Below are positions 34,555-41,799 of a DNA stretch of 64,000 bases, piece by piece. Numbering within the stretch: the stretch's first letter is position 1; the number at the start of each line of letters is the position of its first letter. The DNA is from Neolewinella maritima. Lineage in GTDB: Bacteria > Bacteroidota > Bacteroidia > Chitinophagales > Saprospiraceae. The notes below the pieces were generated by a model, which saw nothing but the letters and a program-made list of their open reading frames with translations, had not been told where the DNA came from and did not search any database. The position numbers and the translations under genes were made by a program. The stretch lies in contig NZ_CAKLPZ010000003.1 in NCBI RefSeq assembly GCF_923081025.1, positions 434,001-498,000 on the forward strand. Direction: 5' to 3'.

Positions 34555-35715
34555 CTAGTAGGCCATGCGGACGATCTGCTCGGCGTCCGACGGCTTCAGG
34601 GACTGGTGCTCGCCCAGCGCCTTCCAGCCGCGTTCGGTAAAGCGCTTGGAGACTTCCTCGGCGGTGCCTTCATAGTCGTCGGTATACTGCGAGAGCTTGG
34701 TGTCGATGTCCAGCTCGTGGAAGAACTCTTCGGTGCGTTGGATGGCGGCACGGGCCTTGTCTTCGGTCGATCCGTCGGTGATGTTCCAGACGCGCTCGGC
34801 GTACTGGGCCAGCTTTTCCTTCTTCGCCTCGAAGTTGTAGGTGTAGTGGCTCGGGGCGATCACGGCCAGGGTGCGGGCGTGGTCGATGCCGTAGAGGGCA
34901 GTGAGCTCGTGGCCCATCGCGTGGACGGCCCAGTCGGTAGGCACACCCTTGGAGATCAGTCCGTTGAGGGCCATCGTGCAGCTCCACATGAAGTTGGACG
35001 CGGCCGTGTAGTCGGTGGGATCTTTCAACACCTTGGGGGCTACCTCGATGAGCGTCTGTAAGATGCTCTCCGAGAGCCGGTCCTGCAGGTAGGCGCCGGT
35101 GGGGTAGGTCATGTACTGCTCCAGCACGTGGGTGAAGGCGTCGGTAATACCGTTGGCCAGCTGGCGGCGGGGAATGGAGTGGATCACCTGGGGATCCAGG
35201 ATAGAGAATACGGGGAATAGACCGGGTCCGCCCATGGCCAACTTCTCCTTGGTTTCCGCGCGGGTGATGACGGAGCCGGAGTTCATCTCCGATCCCGTAG
35301 CCGGTAGGGTGAGTACCGTGGCGAAGGGCATGCCCTCCTTGGTCGAGATGTTGTTGGTCAGGATGTCCCAGGGCTCGTCGCCTTCGTAAAGGGCAGCGGC
35401 AGAGAGAAACTTGGCCCCGTCAATTACCGAACCTCCACCTACGGCGAGAATGAAGGTGATGTCCTGCTGCTTGATCACCGCGAGGGCTTCCAGTAGCTTA
35501 GCGTACTCCGGGTTGGCGGGGATGCCACCGAACTCTACGACTTCGCGGTCGCCGAGTGCGGAAGTGACCTGCTCGTAGATGCCGTTCTTCTTGATACTGC
35601 CTCCGCCGTAGAGCAAGAGGATCTTGGCGTCCTGGGGGAGCTCGTCCTTGAGGCTGGCGATCTGTCCCTTACCGAACAGGATCTTGGTGGGGTTTTGGAA
35701 TTTGAAGTTATTCAT
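34555..35715 (-). CDS. yqhD: Iron-containing alcohol dehydrogenase, YqhD-like aldehyde reductase
   Basis: This 386-residue NADPH-dependent enzyme reduces short-chain and oxidised aldehydes to alcohols. The N-terminus NNFKFQNPTKILFGKGQI, the nucleotide-binding LLLYGGGSIKKNG and AVGGGSVIDGAKF, and the metal ligands in GITDAFTHVLEQY (Asp, His) and HAMGHELTALYGIDHARTL (two His) follow the YqhD/BDH pattern. It is the third gene of the operon, 12 bases from the MDR gene and 29 bases from the DJ-1 gene. In E. coli yqhD is part of the reactive-aldehyde response. Confidence 0.95.
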   Translation of the reverse strand: MNNFKFQNPTKILFGKGQIASLKDELPQDAKILLLYGGGSIKKNGIYEQVTSALGDREVVEFGGIPANPEYAKLLEALAVIKQQDITFILAVGGGSVIDGAKFLSAAALYEGDEPWDILTNNISTKEGMPFATVLTLPATGSEMNSGSVITRAETKEKLAMGGPGLFPVFSILDPQVIHSIPRRQLANGITDAFTHVLEQYMTYPTGAYLQDRLSESILQTLIEVAPKVLKDPTDYTAASNFMWSCTMALNGLISKGVPTDWAVHAMGHELTALYGIDHARTLAVIAPSHYTYNFEAKKEKLAQYAERVWNITDGSTEDKARAAIQRTEEFFHELDIDTKLSQYTDDYEGTAEEVSKRFTERGWKALGEHQSLKPSDAEQIVRMAY

Positions 35716-35727
35716 GGGTATATAATT

Positions 35728-36729
35728 TTATAGTTTGACGACCATCTTGCCCGTGTTCTTTCCGTCGAACAGGTCCAGAAAAGCCTGGGGTATCGTTTCG
35801 AATCCGTCCCGCACCGTTTCGGTATGGGTCAGTTTATCCTGCTGCAGCCACTGCGCCAGCTGCTGGATGGCGGCGGGGTACTTGTCGGCGTAGTCGAAGA
35901 CGATGAAGCCCTGCATCGAGGAGCTCTTACGCACCAGGAAGGGCTGCACGCTGATCGACTTCGGCAGCTCGGTATTATTATAGACCGATATGGCACCGCA
36001 GTTGACCGTCCGCGAAAATTTATTGATATTAAATAGTGCCGCGTCGGATATATCTCCGCCTACATTATCGAAGTATACGTCTACGCCGTCCGGACACCCC
36101 TCAGCAATCGCCTTCGACATATTCTTAGTGGTATTGTAGTTAATGCCCGCGTCGAAGCCGAATTCATTTTTTAGCATATCCACTTTGTCGTCCGTACCGG
36201 CAATACCCACGACGCGTAGACCAAGGATCTTGCCGATCTGTCCGACTACGCTACCCACCGCACCGGCGGCTCCGGATACGAGCAGGGTTTCGCCCGCTTT
36301 AGGTTTGCCGATCTCGGTAAGGCCGAGGTAGGCGGTCAGTCCCGTCATGCCCAGCACGCCTAGGTAGGCGGACAGGGGCGCCTGTGACTTATCTACTTTT
36401 AGCAGGTCCTTAGCCTTGACCACCTGCGTCACCTTCCACGGCAGGGTACCGGATACGTAATCGCCCGGCTTGAACTTATCGTGCTTGGACTCCACCACCT
36501 CAGCGATCACACCGGAGGCCATGGGCTTACCGATCTCGAAGGGGGGGATGTAGGAGGGCGCGTCGCTCATCCGGCCCCGCAGGTAAGGGTCTACGGAGAC
36601 GTAGGCGAGTTTGACCAGCAGTTCGCCGTCTTGGGGAGTGGCTACTTCGGCGGTCGACTGATCGAAATCATTCAGTGTGGGGCGGCCCTGCGGGCGCTGC
36701 TTGAGGTTTATGGTCTTGGTGGTGGGCAT
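35728..36729 (-). CDS. NADPH-dependent MDR oxidoreductase (LTB4DH/curcumin-reductase type)
   Basis: This 333-residue zinc-free medium-chain reductase reduces the double bond of alpha,beta-unsaturated carbonyls (2-alkenals, enones). It starts with the family pattern INLKQRPQGRPTLNDF and has VSVDPYLRGRMSD, the NADPH-binding VSGAAGAVGSVVGQI, and DVYFDNVGGDISDAAL. Zinc-ligand residues of classical alcohol dehydrogenases are absent. It is the second gene of the operon, starting 12 bases after the TetR stop, and complements YqhD and DJ-1 by handling unsaturated aldehydes. Confidence 0.95.
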   Translation of the reverse strand: MPTTKTINLKQRPQGRPTLNDFDQSTAEVATPQDGELLVKLAYVSVDPYLRGRMSDAPSYIPPFEIGKPMASGVIAEVVESKHDKFKPGDYVSGTLPWKVTQVVKAKDLLKVDKSQAPLSAYLGVLGMTGLTAYLGLTEIGKPKAGETLLVSGAAGAVGSVVGQIGKILGLRVVGIAGTDDKVDMLKNEFGFDAGINYNTTKNMSKAIAEGCPDGVDVYFDNVGGDISDAALFNINKFSRTVNCGAISVYNNTELPKSISVQPFLVRKSSSMQGFIVFDYADKYPAAIQQLAQWLQQDKLTHTETVRDGFETIPQAFLDLFDGKNTGKMVVKL

Positions 36730-36741
36730 AGTATATGTTGT

Positions 36742-37335
36742 TTATAGTTTGATACTGTTCCAGGCCATGGTATAGGCATGGTCGATGTGCTCCTGGGTGA
36801 TGGTGTAGAGTCCGCGCTGCTGCACGTTCATCAGAAAGGCAATGGGGTAGATACTGAAGGCATAGAGCATGAAGGGCGAGACCTGCCGGATGAGCTGCTC
36901 GGCCTGTCCGCGCTCCCATAGGTCCAGCAGTGGCCGCAGGTGCTTGAGCCCCTCCTGGCGACTGGGCTCGTCCATCATCGGCGTATTGTCGCACTGGGAG
37001 AGGAACATAGCTTCCTCCACCTCCTGCAGCTTAAAGGCCGCGATGTTGTACCAGATCTTACGGAAGCCCTCCGCTACGGGCAGACTAGCGTCGTAATCCT
37101 TAAAGGCAAAGGCGCTAAAGGCCGTTTTCACCTCGATGTACACCTGGTTGATGAGGTCCTGCTTATTCTCGAAGTACAGGTAGATCGTACCCGGACTCAC
37201 CTCAGCCAGCTTCGCGATCTTAGACATGGGCGTAGCGTGAAAGCCGCTGTTGTTTACCAGCTGGATCGTGGCGCGTACGAGGGCTTCCCGTTTGCTGCCC
37301 GCCTTTGCTTCCTTTCCTTTTGTGTCGTTACGCAT
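36742..37335 (-). CDS. TetR/AcrR-family transcriptional repressor
   Basis: This 197-residue regulator has the N-terminal TetR helix-turn-helix (KREALVRATIQLVNNSGFHA, then MSKIAKLAEVSPGTIYLYFE NKQDLI read across residues about 35-60) and a C-terminal ligand-binding domain rich in aromatic residues. The ATG at 37335 (MRNDTKGK) is chosen over the upstream in-frame ATG at 37365, because that codon lies inside a perfect 16-bp palindrome that is its likely operator. It heads an operon of carbonyl-reducing enzymes and probably senses a reactive aldehyde or enone and represses itself, as NemR-like regulators do; the ligand is inferred. Confidence 0.93.
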   Translation of the reverse strand: MRNDTKGKEAKAGSKREALVRATIQLVNNSGFHATPMSKIAKLAEVSPGTIYLYFENKQDLINQVYIEVKTAFSAFAFKDYDASLPVAEGFRKIWYNIAAFKLQEVEEAMFLSQCDNTPMMDEPSRQEGLKHLRPLLDLWERGQAEQLIRQVSPFMLYAFSIYPIAFLMNVQQRGLYTITQEHIDHAYTMAWNSIKL

Positions 37336-37351
37336 GTATGTAAGTACAACA

Positions 37352-37367
37352 GAATGAACGTTCATTC
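37352..37367. promoter_or_regulatory. Palindromic TetR operator
   Basis: GAATGAACGTTCATTC is a perfect 16-bp palindrome located 17-32 bases upstream of the TetR start codon, the size and form typical of TetR-family operators. It sits between the TetR operon and the divergent sulfatase gene and could influence both. Confidence 0.75.
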
Positions 37368-37530
37368 AGTTCGTTCGGGAGGGGATGTTTTTTGCGGGGT
37401 CGCTGGTGCGGAGTCTTTCTCTTCCGGCCCCTTTGCTGGGAAAAGGAGGGAGGTCTCTACCGGGTTAGACGTAGCTATATATCTAACTACCCTTTATCTT
37501 CCGGATACTCCTTACCAAAATACTGTTCCA

Positions 37531-38991
37531 TTGGGTTGCCTCATTAAGCTGTTTAGTCTGCTCGTCGTCAGTTGTGTATGCGTCAGTTGCGGAAACGCCA
37601 CCGATACTGCACCTTCTTCGGCAGATGGTTTGGATCCTGATCGGGCACCCAACATCATCTTCATCCTGGCAGACGACCTGGGCTACGGTGACCTGAGCTG
37701 TTACGGGCAGGCCAGGTTCAGCACTCCCAATATCGACCGGCTGGCCGCCAGCGGGATGCGCTTCACCCAGCACTACGCGGGGGCTACGGTCTGCGCACCT
37801 TCCCGCTCGGCCCTGCTGACGGGGCAGCATACCGGGCATACCTTCATTCGGGGCAATCTTGAGGTCAGGCCCGAGGGGCAGTACCCTCTGCCCGATAGTC
37901 TGCTCACCCTCGCTGAATCCCTCCAGCAGGCTGGCTACGCGACCGGTGGCTTCGGTAAGTGGGGACTGGGCTACCCCGGCTCGGAGGGCGATCCCACCTA
38001 CCAGGGCTTCGACCGTTTCTACGGCTACAACTGCCAGCGGCTGGGGCACAACTACTACCCTCGTCACCTGTGGAGCGACCGCGACTCGGTGATCCTTCCG
38101 GGCAATGCCGGCACGGGCACGGCGACCTATGCGCCGGACCTCATCCATACCCAGACCCTTGCCTTTCTCGAGGACCACGCCCGCGAGCCCTTCTTTGTCT
38201 ACGTACCCAGCATCATCCCCCACGCCGAGCTGATCGCGCCGGATTCACTGCTGCAGCGCTTCGTCGGCACGCTCCCCGAAGTACCGCCCTTCGAAGGCAC
38301 CCGGCCAGACGAACCGACTTACCGCAGCGGCGGATACTCCTCGCAGGAATACCCCCATGCCGCCTTCGTCGCCATGGTCGACCTGCTCGACCGCCAGGTC
38401 GGTGAGATCGTAGCGAAGGTGGAAGAACTCGGTATTGCGGATAATACCCTCATCGTATTCACCTCCGACAACGGTCCCCATCTGGAAGGCGGTGCCGACC
38501 CCGACTTCTTCGATAGCAACGGTCCGCTGCGGGGCTACAAGCGCGACCTGTACGAGGGGGGCATTCGGGTGCCGCTGATCGTCTCCTGGCCCGGTCACAT
38601 CGCCGCCGGCAGCGAAACCGAGCTGGTTTCCGCCTTCTGGGACTTCTTTCCCACCTTCTCCGCGCTTGCCGACGCACCCGCGCCCCCGGCTACGGATGGG
38701 GTATCTCTGCTGCCCACCCTACTGGGCACGGGTACCCAGCAGCAACACGACTACCTCTACTGGGAGTTCCACGAGCGCAATGGGCGTCAGGCCATCCGCC
38801 GTGGTCGCTGGAAGGGCGTCCGCTACGATGTCAACGACCCGGGCAGTGCGGACCGCCTGGAACTCTACGACCTCTCCACCGACATCGGCGAGACCACCGA
38901 CGTAGCCGGCGAGCACCCGGAGGTAGTGGCCGAGCTGAAGGCTATCCTGCGGGAGGCGCGTACGCCCTCGGAGGTGTTTGCCTTTCGGTAG
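37531..38991 (+). CDS. Sulfatase (arylsulfatase family S1), lipoprotein
   Basis: This sulfatase of about 486 residues hydrolyses sulfate esters. It carries the S1 signature with the catalytic Cys that must become formylglycine: ATVCAPSRSALLTGQ (Cys88), metal ligands in FILADDLGYGDLSCYG and FTSDNGPHLEGG, and the Lys/His region GGFGKWGLG. The start is uncertain: TTG at 37531 gives a lipoprotein signal (GCLIKLFSLLVVSCVCVSC); the nearest ATG (37354) lies in the TetR operator and would add 59 residues without signal character. It is outside the rhamnose locus, so it may belong to a different pathway. Substrate is unknown. Confidence 0.9.
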   Translation: MGCLIKLFSLLVVSCVCVSCGNATDTAPSSADGLDPDRAPNIIFILADDLGYGDLSCYGQARFSTPNIDRLAASGMRFTQHYAGATVCAPSRSALLTGQHTGHTFIRGNLEVRPEGQYPLPDSLLTLAESLQQAGYATGGFGKWGLGYPGSEGDPTYQGFDRFYGYNCQRLGHNYYPRHLWSDRDSVILPGNAGTGTATYAPDLIHTQTLAFLEDHAREPFFVYVPSIIPHAELIAPDSLLQRFVGTLPEVPPFEGTRPDEPTYRSGGYSSQEYPHAAFVAMVDLLDRQVGEIVAKVEELGIADNTLIVFTSDNGPHLEGGADPDFFDSNGPLRGYKRDLYEGGIRVPLIVSWPGHIAAGSETELVSAFWDFFPTFSALADAPAPPATDGVSLLPTLLGTGTQQQHDYLYWEFHERNGRQAIRRGRWKGVRYDVNDPGSADRLELYDLSTDIGETTDVAGEHPEVVAELKAILREARTPSEVFAFR

Positions 38992-39090
38992 GAGGGGGCT
39001 GGGGAGGACTAGAGTAGCGGTCGAAATACGTAGACGGAACCACTGCGGGGCGCGCCCGCGGGTGCAGGGCATCTACCCAATAGGAAGACC

Positions 39091-39573
39091 TTATTCTCCA
39101 TAGATCACCGTACGCATGCCCGCGATCTTCCACTGCCCGTCGATGCGCTCCAGCAGCCGTTCCTCTAGTTTGCGGCCGCGGGCGGGGTCGTCCTGTTCGT
39201 AGCTGACCCAGGCCCCGTCGCCGTAGAGCCGCACCTCAATATCGGTCAGGGGCTCCGGTAGCGGGTCGGGCGCGGGGTGCTCGGCGAAGTAGTCTACGAC
39301 GAACTGCTTCACATCGTCCCAGCCCCGGGTCTCGGTCATGCTGCTATCGACGAAGTTCATGTAGATCTTACTGACGTAGTCTTTCTGTACCCACTTATCC
39401 TGCCAGCCCCGGTAGTCGCGGCTAAAGGCGGCGATGGTCTCTTCGTTCAGTGTTTGCAGGATAGCGGCTTTCTCGGAGGCGACGTTAAAGGGAGCCGCTT
39501 CGTCATCGGGTGGGGGAGGGCTGCCGCAGGCTAGTACTAGGAGGAGGGGGAGTAGGAGTAGGTTGCGTAGCAT
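39091..39573 (-). CDS. NTF2-like/SnoaL-fold lipoprotein
   Basis: This 160-residue lipoprotein has a signal with lipobox LVLAC (Cys16) and an alpha+beta domain of the NTF2/SnoaL/DUF4440 kind: EKAAILQTLNEETIAAFSRD, WVQKDYVSKIYMNF, DVKQFVVDYF, DIEVRLYGDGAWVSYEQD and ERIDGQWKIAGMRTVIY. Such exported proteins are frequent in Bacteroidota and mostly uncharacterised. It is convergent with the sulfatase and divergent from the helicase. Confidence 0.85.
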   Translation of the reverse strand: MLRNLLLLPLLLVLACGSPPPPDDEAAPFNVASEKAAILQTLNEETIAAFSRDYRGWQDKWVQKDYVSKIYMNFVDSSMTETRGWDDVKQFVVDYFAEHPAPDPLPEPLTDIEVRLYGDGAWVSYEQDDPARGRKLEERLLERIDGQWKIAGMRTVIYGE

Positions 39574-39688
39574 GGTTCTGTAAGATAGGCATGGTAATTC
39601 TTCGCACCCTTACTCTTTACTCCCCACCGCACCAGCGCCCCCGCCCCAACGCAAAACATTCGCCCCGCCTCCCGCCTTACCCCACCGC

Positions 39689-41578
39689 ATGACCGATACC
39701 CAGACTACCCAGCTCACCCACCTGCGCCACCTTATCGACCTGGAGCGGCAGGAGGAGCGGCGGCTGCACCTCGATATCATCCAGGCGATGCCGCTGGTGC
39801 AGCGGGTAGCGAAGGGCTACTGCTGGTACCCCCTGCAGGTGACCAAGCAGGGCTACGGGATCGGGGAGCGGCCCTTTGTGGTCGTGACGCGGGAAGGGGA
39901 GGAGGCCCACCAGTTTCGGGCCGGCACCTCGGTGAACCTCTTTACGACCCAGGCGGATGCGCGGGCGCCGCAGCGCAGTGGCGTGATCCAGTACGTGAAG
40001 AAGGACCGGATGAAGATCATCCTCGGTGGCGATGAGCACCCCGGCTGGCTGCAGCGGGGCGGGGTAGGGGTGGACCTGATGTTCGACGAGCGCACCTACA
40101 TCGAGATGGATAAGGCCATGCAGCGACTGGAGGGCGCGCGCGGCGACCGTACGGCCGAACTGCGCGACGTAATTATGGGCAGCCGGCCGGCAGAGTCCCG
40201 ACCCGTAGCCGCTGAAGCCGTAGCCCACCTGACCGCTCTGAACGACAGTCAGCGGGAAGCCGTGCGCGAGATCTTGGGTGCCAGTCACCTGAGTCTGATC
40301 CATGGTCCGCCAGGCACGGGTAAGACGACCACACTGGTAGCCGCCGTAGGGGAGCTGGTGAAAACCGAAAATAGCATCCTCTTTTGTGCCCCCAGTAATA
40401 GTGCGGCCGACCTGGTCACCCTACGTATGGCCGAGCAGGGCATCCGCGTGGTGCGTACCGGCAACATCAGTAGGGTGGAGGAAGACGTCATGGCTCACAC
40501 CCTAGAGGTGCAGGTGGCCCGCCATCCCGATACCAAGCAGGTCAAGAAACTGCGCCAGGAGGCCGCCGGATTACGCAAAAAAGCCGGTAAGCTGCGCGGC
40601 CGCGACAAGGGCATGACCTACGCCGAGGCCGGTCGCCTCAGCGGCTGGGCCCGCCAGCTGGAGGACCACCTGCTCGGCTATATCCTGGATGCGGCCGACG
40701 TGGTGGTCTGCACCCTGGTCGGTGCGGCCAGCTCTATTCTGGGCGACCGCAGCTTCCAGACCTGCATCATCGACGAGGCCGCCCAGGCCCTGGAACCCGC
40801 CAGCTGGATCCCCATCATCCGCTCCAACCGTGTGGTGCTGGCCGGTGACCCGTTTCAGCTGCCCCCGACGGTGAAGAGTAAGGCCGCCCAGCGTGAGGGC
40901 TTCGGCGTGACGCTGCTGGAAAAGGCGCTGGCGATCCACGGGCGCAATGCGCTGCTCGACGTGCAGTACCGCATGAACGAGCGCATTATGGGCTTCAGCA
41001 ATGATTACTTCTACGATGGTAAGCTGCGGGCCGGTGCCGGTATCGCCCAGCGCACCCTACCGGGCGTATCGCTGCAGGAGTCGGTCGTCTTTATCGATAC
41101 GGCGGGTACGGGCTTCGAGGAGAAGCTGCACCCCCAGTTCAAGAGCCGCTACAACGACGGCGAGCTGGACCTGCTCACCGAGCACCTGCTGCTACTCAAG
41201 GGCAGCATCCCCCCCGAGGACGAGCTGCCGCGCATCGCCGTGATCAGTCCGTACCGCGAGCAGGTCGTGCGCGCCGAGGACCGCATTGACGAACTGCCCG
41301 CGCTGCAGGACCTCGATATCACCATCAATACCGTCGACGGCTTCCAGGGCCGGGAGCGGGCGGTGGTGTACCTGAGCCTGGTGCGCTCCAACACGCGCTC
41401 CGAGATCGGCTTTCTGAGCGACTACCGCCGCATGAACGTGGCCCTCACCCGCGCCAAACTGCAGTTGGTGGTCATCGGGGATAGCGCCACGATCGGCAAC
41501 GACCCCTTCTTCGCCGGCTTTCTGGCCTATGTGGAGCGGCAGGGGACCTACCAGACGGCCTGGGAGTACATGAGCTAG
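39689..41578 (+). CDS. Superfamily 1B helicase, Upf1/IGHMBP2-like
   Basis: This 629-residue ATPase is a Upf1-like SF1 nucleic-acid helicase. An N-terminal region of about 180 residues includes a beta-barrel (about residues 50-120) typical of IGHMBP2 proteins. Motifs are complete: Q-motif LNDSQREAV, Walker A HGPPGTGKTTTL (Lys212), Ia FCAPSNSAADLV, Walker B IIDEAAQALEP, III LAGDPFQLPPTV, IV VQYRMNERI, V TVDGFQGRERAVVYLSLVRSN and VI RRMNVALTRAK. Bacterial members are common in Bacteroidota; the precise role (RNA or DNA repair) is not settled. It is monocistronic. Confidence 0.95.
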   Translation: MTDTQTTQLTHLRHLIDLERQEERRLHLDIIQAMPLVQRVAKGYCWYPLQVTKQGYGIGERPFVVVTREGEEAHQFRAGTSVNLFTTQADARAPQRSGVIQYVKKDRMKIILGGDEHPGWLQRGGVGVDLMFDERTYIEMDKAMQRLEGARGDRTAELRDVIMGSRPAESRPVAAEAVAHLTALNDSQREAVREILGASHLSLIHGPPGTGKTTTLVAAVGELVKTENSILFCAPSNSAADLVTLRMAEQGIRVVRTGNISRVEEDVMAHTLEVQVARHPDTKQVKKLRQEAAGLRKKAGKLRGRDKGMTYAEAGRLSGWARQLEDHLLGYILDAADVVVCTLVGAASSILGDRSFQTCIIDEAAQALEPASWIPIIRSNRVVLAGDPFQLPPTVKSKAAQREGFGVTLLEKALAIHGRNALLDVQYRMNERIMGFSNDYFYDGKLRAGAGIAQRTLPGVSLQESVVFIDTAGTGFEEKLHPQFKSRYNDGELDLLTEHLLLLKGSIPPEDELPRIAVISPYREQVVRAEDRIDELPALQDLDITINTVDGFQGRERAVVYLSLVRSNTRSEIGFLSDYRRMNVALTRAKLQLVVIGDSATIGNDPFFAGFLAYVERQGTYQTAWEYMS

Positions 41579-41799
41579 CACAAGGCGGCCCCTTAACGCT
41601 TGAAGTGCAGTCCCGGCCCCAGTGGGAAAGCCAGGTCGCTCCTTCGGAAAGTAGGCGGGTGTAACGCCCTGCCCACTAGCTGATATTAAGCCTCGAGATT
41701 GATTGTTGGCTGTACCCGGTGCGCCGTCGTTAGTGCGGCGGCGGCCGGGCTGCCTATTTTAGGCTACTTTAGGCGTGTCCTCCGAACTGACCCCCAACC

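Noticed and set aside
36940-37530. N-terminal extension of the sulfatase frame
   Set aside because: It overlaps the TetR gene antisense and its operator; the residues before the lipoprotein signal have no sulfatase character.
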